This document shows, one piece after another, positions 35,839 to 48,930 of a DNA stretch of 64,000 nucleotides. The stretch is from Dipteronia dyeriana (lineage: Eukaryota > Streptophyta > Magnoliopsida > Sapindales > Sapindaceae): contig CM065301.1 of NCBI GenBank assembly GCA_032871835.1, positions 15,827,291-15,891,290 on the forward strand, read 5' to 3'. Under the pieces are notes generated by a model that had not been told where the DNA came from, did not search any database, and saw only the letters and a program-made list of their open reading frames with translations. The position numbers and the translations under genes are program-made. Within the stretch, counting starts at the first letter, position 1. Every line of letters begins with the position of its first letter.

Positions 35839-37830
35839 ATCGTTGCTCTTGTTATTATTAGCCTTTAAAGTAAGCCTTAGGTCCATGTTGGACACTTCAA
35901 AGCGGTTGTTGAAAATCAATAGTTATAAAACTAAAAGGAAAGTATAAATTTTTCAATGTGAGATTGGTATTCATGTTATTTCATTCAAACCTAAGGATAA
36001 CCAAATTATCCATGGATACAATCTTTAAGACTCCGCTCCATTTAGAATAAGGATAGATACTATTATATCGGGGATAGAGTGAAAATGGATATGATCTTAA
36101 TATCCATTTTATTTGTGGGGATGATGTTGAATATGGTTTATGAATATCCACCCCACCTACCCATCTATCTTCAATTTCAATATTTTATAAATATATCAAA
36201 ATTATTATGTAATTGTTAACTCTAATTATAAATATATATAAAAAAAATATTTTGGTTACTGCAGTGAATTAAGCAAATGATAATAACAAAAATAAAGTGC
36301 CAAATACCCAATTGTACCTTCAATTGAACAAACAAGTTTGAACTAGATTTCTTGATGAATCTAGAACAACAAAAGCCTCACTCTTCTGGGTCTTGTTGAG
36401 GGAAAATGAATTGATGTAATTGATGTAATTGATGTGTGAAGCTGTTGTAAAGCAAGTAACTTTTGGGTTACCGAAACTTGTATATCAACAACCAATGTTT
36501 TGATTTTCATGTACGAAAAAAAATTGTGACAAGAACTTGAAAAAAAAAATAATGGTATCTAATGTTTTTTCGAATCCACCTCTAGCACAGTTTGGTCTTT
36601 GTGACTGTTGGAGGGGTATTTGTAAGCAAAATCGGTACAAAGCCACCGTCATTTGTTGCTTCAGAATCATGCTATCATTTAAACCCTTTTAATTAAAACA
36701 AGAAAAAACTTCAACCTAGTCCCTTAATTTTTTGTAAACATCACGTTTTTACTCATCTTTTCCTTATTTTTCCTGTAAACATCATGTTTTTACTCATTTT
36801 TTCATCTTTTAAATTAAAAACAAAATAAAAAAATTGCACCTCTAGCGCGGTTTGGTCTTTGTGACCGTTGGAGGGGTATTTATAAGAAAAATCAGTACAA
36901 AGCCACCACCTTTTGTTGCTTCGTATAAACAACATCGTTTTATACTTAAACCCTTTTAATTAAAACAAGCTACCAAGTAAACTATAAAAAAAATTACAAT
37001 TTTTTTTCAAATATGGGGATGAACAGAACGTGGATGAATATAGCTAACACAATTCGCGGATTACCCAACTCTGGCCCATTTACTTAGAAACAGAGATGAA
37101 AACATAAATTTCAATTAGATATGAGGATGGAGATTGGGTTATCCATCCCCAATCCACTTCATTACCACCCCTAATAACATGAGATTGATGTAATTAAATG
37201 CAAAACATATTATATACATCAAGAGACAACACATTAACCATTATAGGAATGAGTTAAATTGTGTTGTACAATTTGAATCTTATTAAACCGATTTGCCTAT
37301 TGAGCTTTAAAATATTTTAAATAATGGACATCATTTTCAAAATATTTTATACACTCCGTTTATTTTTTAATTAATCAATAAATTTACAAATATTCAACAG
37401 ATGATTCCAACATAAGAAAAATAGATTTCTAATTTAGTTTAAATTATGTTTTATGATGGATCATAACCCACAAATTTAAAATGTATTGACAAATGTCGTT
37501 TGTGTATGTTAAAAGATTTATATTTTGTTCTACCTCGCAAGAGCGAGTCAAGAGACTATATAGCAACAAACAAGGGTATTGTTCCGTAAGGAAGTGTAAT
37601 TCGTCTACTATTCCTAGTTTAACTGAATTGGAAAACCAATTAGGGTGTGTGTTGTGTGTGCATTAAATGTAAATTATGGCTATGAAAATATAAATTATAT
37701 ACAATATTATTTACAAAGATATAATGTGAGAGATGCAAGGTTATATGGTTACACTAAGTAAATGACTCAACCATAACAATCACATAAATTCATACAAACA
37801 TACTCGCTAATATTGAAAGTCGTGCTCACT
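35839..37830. repeat. AT-rich spacer with a duplicated 130-bp block
   Basis: A block at about 36588-36712 (GCACAGTTTGGTCTTTGTGA, GGAGGGGTATTT, GTACAAAGCCACC, ending CCCTTTTAATTAAAACAAG) recurs at about 36836-36970. The two share most bases. A shorter TAAACATCA(C/T)G-T(5)-ACTCAT unit also recurs at 36735 and 36775. MITE-like pieces rich in GGATGG/CCATCC lie on either side (about 36000-36170 and 37010-37175). They may be two halves of one older element, but I found no target duplication. Confidence 0.6.
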
Positions 37831-38596
37831 TAGGCTCTGTTTGATTTTTTCGCTTAATACTTAATGGCACTTAATGTGCTTTATTAAGTTATTTTGTTTG
37901 TTTTTTCAATGATAAAATCACTTAAAGAACCTTTAAAACCACTTGTTTAGAAAAGTGAAAAAATTTCACATTTCACTTTTCACTTTTCACTTAACACAAA
38001 TCCACTGAAATTTAATATAATTTTTTCCTTCCAAAATTTTCCTCACTAATCTAATTAATTTCCAATTTTGTTTCTTGTTAAACTACTATTCATAATTTTT
38101 TTTTTCCTTCTCACCATAAATAACTACAGCATCACAAAAGTTAATTGCTTCAAAACTCAAACAATTAGAGACTGGTTTTGCTACCATAATCTGGTTTTTA
38201 GTAAGGAGTCGTTCTTTTTTTTTTCCTTATAATTTGATAATTAATTTTTTTAATTTTATTTTAGAGTTCAATTACATCTAAATAATATTAATAAAATAAA
38301 TTTAAAATATATTAATAGCTAAATAATTTTGTTTTATAATTATTAAATTATTTGTTGTAGTTATCCTTAATATATTAAAATATAAATATATAACAAATAG
38401 TTAGAATGACATAGATGTAAAAGTGTTAATTTAAAGATATTTATAACTTAAAAAAACAAACAGCTTATCACTTACATTCAGTTTTCAGTGAAAAAAACAA
38501 ACATGTTTTTCAGTTTCCAGTCTTCAGTCACTATTCAGTCTTCAGTAGCATTCTACATTGTTCAGTTTTCAGACGAAAAATCAAACGAGGCCTTAA
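37831..38596. mobile_element. 766-bp MITE, TTTCAGTCTTCAG family, copy 1
   Basis: The left end TAGGCTCTGTTTGATTTTTT and right end AAAAATCAAACGAGGCCTTAA form an imperfect inverted repeat. Flanks TGCTCACT (37823-37830) and TCCTCACT (38597-38604) match at 7 of 8 bases, which fits hAT. The 3' part has repeated CAGTCTTCAGT/CAGTTTTCAG motifs. The second copy, at 55040-55665, is inverted. Confidence 0.75.
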
Positions 38597-38604
38597 TCCT
38601 CACT

Positions 38605-40040
38605 AATATTCTCTCTTGAGCAACAAAGGTTATACCCACATGCACCAGTAACCTATCAACAGATGGTTACCTGAATTACACACAAGTTTATTAAGAACAA
38701 TGAGACTCATTTAGCGACTATACATGCAAGACATTGCATATCTCTACCTTACTCTACTTGTAGTGAAGATTCAATCGTGCACATTGCGTGCTTCTCCTCT
38801 CGGTTCATCACATAACAACCAAAGTTCATTCAAGTGGTGGCTAACCTCTCAGACGCATTAAGAACTTAAATACACACTCAATCATCAACAAACATGTTCA
38901 ACAAAAGAGGCAACAATGCTAGATTTACATTAAATCCCTAATGAATGAAGGTATTCATCGAAGAAGAGACAAAAAAACAAAGAAAGAAATTCGAAAGAGA
39001 TAGAAAGGAGAACGCATCCAATACCAGGATTCAAAAGCCGGGTTTTCACAGTTGTCAATCAGATGTCGTTACCACTAGACGATCACAGTGAGTCTTCAAT
39101 CTTCTTGAATGCTCAACTTTCTGATTAAAAGAGAAAGCTCTCTTATTAGCTCTCTAATCTCACTAAGTTAGATGGCTAAAAAGGGAACAAGTTCAACAAA
39201 CAGTTATGTATAACAAGTTGATTGTTAAATATTAGGAACATTCAATTCAAGTTAAATGTTTATTCTCTTGATTAAGGAATTTACCAAAATCAATTCATCA
39301 CCCAACCCAAGCCATGCGATGAGCAATTGTGCCTTAAAATAAAACCCATTAAGCATAAGAATATGTGACCAAAGCCTAATCTAGAATGTAAATGCATTAA
39401 CCAAACTTTTCCCACTCTTTAGAGCTAATACCCAATCACTCAAATCATTCTAAACATAGCATTTTGAGTCATCTATCAACATACAAACAATCATAGGATA
39501 CTAAATTACACTACTCCTAAATTAAGTTATTCGTGGATACACGTTAATTTCCAACTCTACATACACATGTATATCACAATAATATATTAAATCATGGATA
39601 AACAAAGAATATAACAAAACCCAAACAAATTTAGGAACAATCATACATATATAGCACAAGTGTAGGTTTACAAAATTCTCAATTGGTGATACACATCAAA
39701 AAAGTAATAAATACAAAAAAAACGAGTTGAAGAGAAAACCCTTGAAGAAATCTCCTACAAAGCCTCTCTATTTCCTTTGTTGTTGCTTGACTCGAAATTG
39801 GTCAAGAGACTACTCCTTTCTTATTGCAATCTATTATAAGATGGGTGGAAAATGTGTATGATATGGTGGTGGTGATGTATAGTAAGCTCATATGGAGGAA
39901 AAACCTCTATGAGAGCTTGAATTTCTCTCTTATTTGGTAAAGAAGATGAAGAAAGATGAAGATGGGTTTGAAAGTGGTGTGATTCGATTGTGAGAGGTGT
40001 ATAGGGTCTGAAAATAAGAGAGGTTTATATATGAGAGAGA
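38605..40040. other. AT-rich spacer; right part resembles an LTR-retrotransposon remnant
   Basis: There is no coding pattern. From about 39720 the sequence resembles the U3-like region of an old LTR and continues after the 40041-41138 insertion. I could not find the second LTR, so this is a guess from composition and style. Confidence 0.3.
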
Positions 40041-41138
40041 AGCTATGTTTGGTATTGCTTAAACTTGTGAAATAATCACTTATATAATAATCTAAGACCC
40101 ATGAAATGTTTGGTAAACACTCCATAATCAACTTATTTCATAATTTGCTCATCCAATAATCAGTTTTTAAGAAGTTGGTTGGGGGTAGCTTTTGGAAGCT
40201 GATTATTGGAGAAGTTGGCTTCTTGTCATTAAAATGTCTATAATGCCCCTACCATTTTAATATAAAGACAATAATATCCTCATATTTAATAGTGATAATT
40301 TTTTGAATTAATAATAATTTAAAAAAATGAAAAGTTAAAAAACTTGAATAATTTATTGAAATATACGGTGGCCACCATTGCTCACTGGTGGCGCCACCAC
40401 TGACGATGGAGGCTAGAGGAGAGCTGGCTTCCACCGGCGACGTCGAAGTCTTCGAAGGAGGCCGATTCGTAATCCGACAGTGTAGGGGCACAATGATTTC
40501 TAATCCAGTTTGTAATGCTTCCTCTGTTTCGTGATTTCGTTGGTGTGGGAGAGGATTTCAGTGGCACTTGACGGAGGTTGATGACGATCTTGGTGGATCT
40601 GGAGACGGAGGAGGAATTGGAGATGCCGACGGCGGAGTTCTAGATGTAGAAGTTGGTTATGTTGATAGAGAAGAAGCCGAGTTGACTCGGTTGTGTTGAT
40701 AGAGAAGAAGCTGAGTTGACTCAGTTGTGTTGATGGAGAGAAGACTGGGTTGACTCAGTAAGTTATTTTTCTTTCTGAGTTGACTCAGTAAAAAATGAAA
40801 AAACATGAAAATATTTTATTAAATAAAAAATGGAAAAAAAAATATTTTGAAAAATTAATCATAAAAATGGTAAAAAATAAAACATGATACTTGAATAATA
40901 TATATATAAATGACATTATAACAATATATATCCATTTTAACTATATATGTCCATTTAGGTCATTTTTCATAATCAATTATAGTTTACTAAACACTTTTTT
41001 CTTGTTTTTTTTTTCTTAAATTGATTATTTATAAAGTCAATTTACCAAACACCTATCAACTTAAGTCATAAGTTGATTATTTCTAAAGTTAAGCTATAAG
41101 CGGATTATTCAATAAGCAAAGCAATCCCAAACATAGCT
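40041..41138. mobile_element. 1.1-kb inverted-repeat element with a GC-rich interior
   Basis: The left end AGCTATGTTTGGTATTGCTT and the reverse complement of the right end agree at 19 of 20 bases, and weaker similarity continues inward. The interior from about 40370 to 40760 is distinctly GC-richer (GGTGGCGCCACCACTGACGA, GACGTCGAAGTCTTCGAAGG) and holds a repeated GTTGACTC-GT(G/T)TTGAT unit. The target duplication is not clear, so the superfamily is open. The flanks read as one interrupted older sequence. Confidence 0.65.
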
Positions 41139-41560
41139 AGAATTAGGGTAAGGGTAAAGGGGTAATTTTTTGAACTCTGGGCAAAAAGAAACTTGGCCAA
41201 GTCGTTATATTTTCTGGACTGAAATTTTAGATTTGATAGAGCAAAATGTGACTTGGAAGCGACTTAACCTCCCAAGTCGCTTTCAGGTCGCATTGCCCTT
41301 GGGAGAAGATTTTCATCAGCACCGTTACAAAAACTGGCATAACTCTCTTTCGAAGACCCGAAATTGCAATCCGTAAAAAGCGATGGAAACTAGACACTCG
41401 AGGCTTTCCGAATATATATGGATCTCAACGTGGTTTGATAAATGGAGAGATATATGACCTCCACATATAAGCTTTTACAATTTCTGTCTAATTAACCTCT
41501 AAAACTCTTCAATTAAACTCTAACGCCTTATTTATAGAATATAATCTACACAAGGCTCAT
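41139..41560. other. LTR-like remnant
   Basis: This stretch contains ACTGGCATAACTCTCTTTCG, reminiscent of a conserved-looking segment I associate with several plant LTR retrotransposons, and a later TTATTTATAG. It appears to be the continuation of 39720-40040. No primer site or coding region is attached. Confidence 0.3.
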
Positions 41561-41900
41561 AAAACATATTATATACACAAACATGCTTAAAAATGAGCAC
41601 AAGAGCTATGAAATGAGGAACTCAAATAGGTATATAAATGATCTGATCATGTATGCATTAGTTATATCATATTTTGAAAATCCAAGGTTTAAGTTTTATT
41701 ATTTTATTAAACTATTAAGTGGTGAGATTTTGAGTAATAGTAGAAAAAGAGATCCAAGTTGATAAGAAAAAAAATATTAGGTAACAGTTAGATTTGTATT
41801 ATTTTCTAAAATATTTCTAAATGGGTTGGACGTAATTCGATTAAAAAGATCAAAAATTTTAAAAGATTCTTTTGAACTCAAGAGAAGGTGGAGAAGAGTA

Positions 41901-44900
41901 TAAGAGAATGGCAACAACAAACAATATGAAAGCTTAAGTTATTCGAATATCGCTATAATAGAATATATACACATTACAATGGAATATTGCAAGCTATACA
42001 CATAATGAGAATTGCTAAAACAAAGGAAGACTTTACAGCAAAGGAAAGAAACTAATTACAATTCAATATAATTGATATGAAGATCACTGAGATATGTAAA
42101 TCATTGAATCATTAACCAGACATGATTATAGGAGCAGAGGTAGGGCTTTCCTTACTATGCCCCTCTTAAGATGGTGGTCCAGTCTGTGTCACCAATCTTG
42201 CTTCGTAAGAGAAAAAACCGATGCCTGGATAGAGGCTTCGTTAAGGTGTTAGCAAGCTAATCTTTGGAGGAAACATGAGAAACTTGAAGAGAACCACTAT
42301 GAACTTGATCATGAACGAAGTGAACATCGATGGCAATGTGCTTCATACGGGAATGGAAGATAGGATTTGAGTAGAGGTAGATGGCACTAACATTGTCACA
42401 GTAAATCGGTGGTGTAGTGGGTGAGATACCAAGCTCACTAAGAAGAGAACGGACCCAAATGACCTTATATGTAGTGGAGGCAACAACATGATACTCTGCC
42501 TCAGTGGATGAGCGAGCAACTCTGATCATTGATTCTTAGAGCTCCATGATATAAGATTATGGCCAATAAATACAATGTAAGCCATGGTGGAAGTGTGTCA
42601 TCAAGATTCCCTTCCCAGTCACCATCGGAGTAAGCATGTAATGATCGAGAAGAGTTCTTACAAAGAAACAAACCATGGTGAATGGTGCCCTTAAGATACC
42701 AAAGCAAGTGTTTGACTGCTTCCCAATGAGTAGTTGTCAGTTTGTGCATAAAATGCGAGAGATGATTAACTGAGAAGGCAATATTAGATCGGGAGAGAAG
42801 AACATATTGAAGACTTCCAAGAACTTGTCAATATTCAGTGACCTCCTGATTAGACAAGTTAGTGCCATCTATGAGAGAAATTGGTGCACTGGGTGACATA
42901 TATGTATGAACCATATTAGCATCTTGCATATTTGTTCGAGAAAGGATATCATTCACATATTTTTGCTGAGACAGAATGATACCAGTGGGCATGGAAACGA
43001 TCTCAACTCTAAGAAAGAAGATTAGAGGACCTAGATCCTTGATAGAGAACTTGACAACAAGTTGTTGGACAAATCTATCTAAAACAGAGTGTGTTGCCTG
43101 TAAGAATCAAGTCATTTACATACACAAGTATATACAATAGTACATCATCATGAGAGTAAATAAAAAGTGAAATATCTAACTTGGAGTTGCGGAAGCCAAA
43201 AGAGAGGAGAATGGTCCTTAATTCGTTATACCAAACATGTGGTGATTGCTTAAGACCATAAAGGGTATTTCTCAATTTACAGACATGATGAGGTTTGGTG
43301 GAGTCGACAAAGCCTGTAGGTTGAATCATAAAAACATCTTTAAGGAGATGACCATATAGGAACCCATTGTTGACATCTAACTGACGTAAAAGTCATCCCC
43401 GAGAGAGAGCTAAACACAAAACAATGCGAACTGTAGTAGGTTATCGGGCTGAAAGTGTCCTAAAAATCAATTCTAGGCAGTTGGTGGAATGCTTTTGGCA
43501 CAAGACGAGCTTTATGACGATTAATGCAGCATCGAGATTGTACTTGAGGCGAAACACCCACTTGTAGCCTATAATATTCTGAGAGGAATGAGGAGGAACG
43601 AGAACCCAACTATCATTCCGAAAAAGAGCATCAAACTCCTTAAACATAGCATGTCTCCAGGTATTTTCATGGCCTGTGATGTAGTAGTTGGTTCAAACAG
43701 GTTCAATGGAGAGTGAAGAGTGGAGACAAAAAAATTGGGATTGGGTTTCTATATATTATTTTTCTAACGGGTTTTGATACGAGGTGGAGGTAGTGAAGAG
43801 GCACTCGAAGTGAACAACGACTGTGATGTAGCATGTTAATGCACCGAGAGAGAAGGAATGTGAGAGACAGATACATTATTATTTGAATGAGGAGAAAAAG
43901 TTGTTGGCAGAGAAGGAGAAGAGGAATCTATAGATTGGGAAGCAAAACTGTTGGGATGAGATTTTATTGGTATAATTGGAGAATCAAGAGAACAATAAAC
44001 TAAATTTTTGACCATGTCTTGAGATACAGCTGAACTGATGGGATTTGGATTTATTGGAATATAATCTGAATTTGGCAAGTGAATATTTGGTAGCCATGAG
44101 AACAGTGAATCGTGATTTATTCTTGGAAGTGTGCATTCAATACTTTTACATGGAAATATATTATGTACAAATTTGACATGCCGAGAAATATACAACAGTT
44201 TAGAGCTTGAATCAAAGCATTTAAATGCACTTTGTGTTGTAGAATAGCCTAGAAAAATGCATGGTTTGGATTTTGGATCGAGTTTGTGGTGGGAATATAG
44301 CTTGAGCCACGGATAACAGAAACTGTCAAAAGCTCTTAGTTTCTCATAATTTGGATAGTGACCAAATAAATTTTCGAATGGAGAGAGAAACGAAATAACA
44401 GGTGTTGGCATACGATTAGTTAAATAAATTGCAGTGAGAAAGGCATCGGTCCAAAATTTTAGAGGAAGAGAGGCGTTAGATAGAAGGGTGAGACTAGTTT
44501 CTTTTACATGTCGATGAACCATTGTATTTTGGTGTGTGGGTGGCGTTAAAAGATGTGTAATGCCATTAGACTCAACAATAGATTTGAGAGCTTGAAATTC
44601 ACCCCCACCATCCGTATAGATTGAGATGATGAGACGTTGGAAGAATTTTTCAGCTACCAATTTGAAACGAGAAAAGATAGAAGCAACATCTGATTTGAAT
44701 TTTAATGGAAACAACCACATGTATTTTGTAAAATGGTCTACGAAAATAACATAATAGCTAAAACCATCATGAGATTGAACCGGAGATGGTCCCTAAACAT
44801 CAGAATACACAAGTTCAAGTGGTGATGTGCTTTGAAGTGAAGATGTTTGAAAAGGTAGCTTATGAGCTTTATTACATTGACAAGCATTACAATTAAAACC

Positions 44901-47246
44901 GGATTGAAGTGAAGATGAAACAGGGAGACCGAATGATGATATGATGTGTTTGAGAATTTTAGCAGACGGATGGCCAAGATGATTATGCCATTCTTGAAGA
45001 AGTACTTTCAAGCTGGCAAAGGCAACAAGAGGTTTGGCAAACGGTGCATGAATTGGCCATTCATAGGCGCCGTCTTTATTTGGTCCTTCCATAAATAGTT
45101 CTCCTGTTTGAAGATCCTTCACAACAAATAAAATTGTGAGAATTCAATAGAAACATTGTTGGTGTTATAAAGCTTGAAAACATATAAAAGATTCATTTTC
45201 ATGCTTGGTACACAAAGAACATTGGCAGGTAAAAGAGGTTTTGAAAAAGATGATAGATTTATGGTTCATGTGTGTGTGGTAGATCAGTATCATCACCAAT
45301 CATAATTTCCTTAGAACCATCGTACTCTGAGTGGAGTGACAAGTTATTAAGATCACTTGTCACATGATGGGAAGCACCAGAGTCTACCACCACTTTGATG
45401 CAGTGGCTGGTTGAGCAGCAAAGTGAGCACGAGGCAGTGCATAGGAAGGACGAGGTTAATCCTAAGAGGGTGGAACCTGTTGATGATATTGTTGTTGCTG
45501 CCAAGAAACTGATCGAAAACTAGGATATCTTTTTACTGTGTGGCTTTGTTGTTCACACAACTGACAGAAACCTTTATATGGTTTGGCATTTGGATTCCGA
45601 TTGCTGTTGTGAAAGTTTGAATTTGGGCCTTGACTGAGTTGATTGCCTACACCACCAAATTGGTTGTTTCCATCATATTGATTTCAAGAAACAATATTGT
45701 TTTGCTTACCATGGTTTTGATTGTTATTTTTCCATCCACCATTGTTATTCGTTTTGGTGGCAACATTAGCTGTGATTGGGATATCGAACTGCTTTCCTCC
45801 TCGTTCTAGAAAAGCTTCAAAGTTTCTCAGTTTCTCATTTTCTGATGCAACTAGTCAAAAGAGATCGGGCTATCACGAGCACGAATTGTGGCAACAAGTT
45901 CTTTGTAATCTTCTCCCACTCTATCAATGATGAGCAATGTCAGTTCTTCATTACCAACAAGTGAATCAAGAATGGAGATCTCATTAGCAATGCTTTTAAT
46001 CAGAGATGTATATACTCGGTGATGCTTTTGTTCTCCTTAGTGACTTTTTCGAGTTGTGTTTTGAGGGTAATGATACGACCTCTTGAAAGTTTCCCATAGG
46101 TAATTTCGAGCTTATCCCACGCAGCTTTAGCAGTTTCACACAATCGAACAACGGGAACCATTGACTCCGTCAGTGATGCTATAATAGAACTTAAGATCAA
46201 CTTATTCTGCCGAACCTAATGAGAGTAGGGAGGATTTATTTGGTCCTTTCCATTTTCCTTGATGATTGGTTAAGGGCAGGGAAATGATCCATCTATATAG
46301 CCTAGAATATCATACCCAATAAAGAGGGTTGTGAACTGAATTTTCCAGGACATATAGTTGGATGTGGTGAGTTTGATAGGTGCTTGAGCAGCGACATTAA
46401 TGGAGATTAGGGTGAACTTGTGAGAGAGCGGGTTTACCACAATAATAAAACAGTTTGTGGTTGACTCGGATGTCTTGGTAAGAGATTCAATCTGTTGGAA
46501 GAAACACTTGTATTTTACTCGGTTGAGCATATATATAGCTCTGATACCATTTAAGAGAATAGCAACATCAAATAATATGAAAGATTAAATTATTCGTATA
46601 TTGCTGTAATAGAATATATACACATTACAATGGAGTATTGCAAGCTATACACATAAATGAGAATTGCTAAAACTAAGGAAGACTTTACAACAAAGGAAAT
46701 AAACTAATTACAATTCAATATAATTGATATAAAGATCACTGAGATATGTAAATCATTGAATCATTGACCGGACATGATTATAGGAGTAGAGGTAGGGCTT
46801 TCCCTTATTACATGATTGTAGGTAGGGATGACTTGTGAGAGAGAGGGTTTACCATAACAACACAACTGTTTGTGATTGACTTGGGGTGTCTTTGGTTCGT
46901 TCTCCGTTTATAAGAGATTCAATCTGTAGAAAGCAACACTTGTATTTTACTCGATTGAGCATATATATATATATATAGCTCTGATACCATACAAGAGAAT
47001 GGCAATAACAAAAAATATGAAAGCTTAAGTTATTCGTATATTGCTATAATAGAATATGTACACATTACAATGGAGTACTGCAAGCTATACACATAAATGA
47101 GAATTGCTAAAACTAAGGAAGACTTTACAATAAAGGAAATAAACTAATTATAATTCAATATAATTGATATAAAAATCACTGAGATATGTAAATCATTGAA
47201 TCATTGATCATACGTGATTATAGGAGCAGAGGTAGGGCTTTCCTTA
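41901..47246 (-). mobile_element. Ty1/Copia retrotransposon with three LTRs, decayed
   Basis: Three LTR copies of 254-256 bp lie at 41901-42154, 46552-46807 and 46992-47246; read on the minus strand each runs from TAAGGAAAG to CATTCTCTT. The polypurine tract CTTAAGAGGGGCATAG is at 42170-42155. The primer site TGGTATCAGAGC (46549-46538) fits initiator tRNA-Met. Between 46808 and 46991 is a partial second copy of the leader and gag start. This suggests recombination between two tandem elements or template switching. No convincing 5-bp target duplication was found outside the outer LTRs. Confidence 0.9.
42240..46530 (-). pseudogene. Copia gag-pol polyprotein remnant
   Basis: Order on the minus strand is: gag (46530-46000, with AKAAWDKLEITYGKLSRGRI); a zinc knuckle near 45545 whose last Cys is changed; protease (VVDSGASHHVTSD, about 45400); GAG-pre-integrase (WHNHLGHPSAKILKH, 45010-44900); integrase core (IYTDGGGEFQ, about 44600) and its C-terminal part (KPCIFLGYST); reverse transcriptase (YGLKQSPHVWYNEL, YVNDLILTG, 43260-43080); and RNase H (RSSTEAEYHVVAS, YCDNVSAIYL, 42510-42380). 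The pol order IN-RT-RH is that of Copia. Many stops and frameshifts separate the pieces, and the second Asp of the RT YVDD box reads Asn at the third position (YVND), so it is inactive. Confidence 0.9.
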
Positions 47247-48090
47247 TTAAAGAGTTGTATCAAATTGATCATAATCTCATATAAACACAAGAATTCGTCA
47301 AAAGTCAAGTACATATAAATTTTCATTAGTAAGTGACCTTTCTCAAATTTTCTCATTTCCGGGCAAAACTATGCCTAAATTACTTCTGAAACATCTTAAA
47401 ATGTTTTCCTAACTTAATTGTTTGAGTATAAAAGTCGATCATCTATCGTTGCTTCAAACCATTTTCTTTATTTTTCATGTTAAGATACTACATAGGGTTT
47501 TTTCATCGAGAGCTTTCCCAATTATTCAATTACTTTCGATGAGCACTTATTGACCCTAAAAGCTGAACAAACATCGTTCATTGAAGTCTCAAGGCAGAAT
47601 TAATTACCTAAATATTTGGTTGTTGATTATAATACACATCACGCTGATCAGACATTTGCATCCCATGTCACATTGGCTTATTGACAAAACTGTTTAAAGT
47701 GTAATAATATATGACCAAAAAAATTAAATCAAAATTCAACTCATGTGGTAAATAAGTTATTATCACCCTACAAATTATGGGGTGATATGGTGAATGATAC
47801 GATAAAAGATAAATCATTATCATATTATTTGGATTGATTTTTTATACTAAATTTTTGGGTTGAGTGACATTAGTGTTATTTAAATTGTCAACTAATTTTA
47901 CTGTCAACAAGCGTTTTAATGGAGAATTTAGATTTGTTTTGGTCACAGAAATATACAAGCTGGTTTTTATTTTTATTTTGTTTTTGGATAAACAGATCGA
48001 AGCTAGTTTTTTATTAAGCTTATTACTTGTGATTCTACCTTTTATTATTTTGTACAGAGAGAACTTTAAAACTAACCATAAAATTAGTGG
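47247..48090. other. AT-rich spacer
   Basis: I see no gene, RNA or clear repeat here. A short open frame at 47864-48115 is low-complexity and has no known match that I recognise. Confidence 0.5.
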
Positions 48091-48304
48091 GTTTATTGTT
48101 TTTACCCAAGATTAATATTTTTATTGTTTCTACCAAAATATTCACTATTTGGACAAAATTGCCCTTCTTTATATAAAAAAAATCTCATTTTCTTCTTCTT
48201 CTTCCTAGATAAAAAGCAATTTTTTCTCTTTTCTTCTTCTTCTTCTTCTTCTTCCTAGATCTCTAGTATTCTTCTTCTTCTTTCCAGATATGTAAAATTG
48301 TGTT

Positions 48305-48485
48305 AGACTTGGTGTGTTTAATTTGATATTTGCCCAGGTGTGTTTAATTGATTTGCCTTGATGTGTTTAATTAGGCTGCCCTAGTGTGTTTAATTGAGTT
48401 ACCCTTGTATGTTTAATTGAAATGCCCTGGTGTGTTTAATTGGGTTGTCGTGGTGTGTTTAATTGGCGGTCTGGTGTGTTTAAAG
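48305..48485 (+). repeat. TGGTGTGTTTAATTG minisatellite, about 8 copies
   Basis: The core TGTGTTTAATTG recurs every 20-26 bp, with variable spacers such as GGCTGCCCTAG and ATTTGCCTTGA. It lies inside the long-TIR element. Confidence 0.85.
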
Positions 48486-48930
48486 AAATCTGGAAAAATT
48501 TCCAGATTTTAATAGATTTGGAAAATTTTCAGATTTCCTCATACAAAAAAAAAATCTTTGAAACAATAAATGTTAATTCTTTAGTAAGGAATTTCTGTTA
48601 CAATGGAACAAAATCTATTTTTTTTAAAAAAAAACATAATCTGGAAAAATAATAAACAAACATAATATGAAAAAAAATCAAAATAAAAAAACCTGGAATT
48701 TTTCTTTAACAAAATCAAATCTAGAAAAAAATTAACAAACATAATCTGGAAAATTTTCAAAATAAAAAAACATAGAATTTTTCTTGAAATAAAATAAAAT
48801 CTAGAAAAAAAAATTAACAAACATAATCTGGAAAAATTTTAAAATCTGGAAAATTTTCAAAATCCAAAAAATCTGAATTTTTTTAAAGTTTGGAAAAAAA
48901 AATTAAACAAAACGAAATCTGATTTTTTTT
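48485..48930. repeat. AATCTGGAAAA-type degenerate repeats
   Basis: AATCTGGAAAAATTTTC and AACAAACATAATCTGGAAAA recur with A-runs between them, probably from local slippage and duplication. Confidence 0.7.

Noticed and set aside
37810..41138. One large element spanning the 37.8-kb MITE and the 40-kb inverted-repeat element
   Set aside because: Each has its own inverted ends and unrelated interior, so they are separate insertions.
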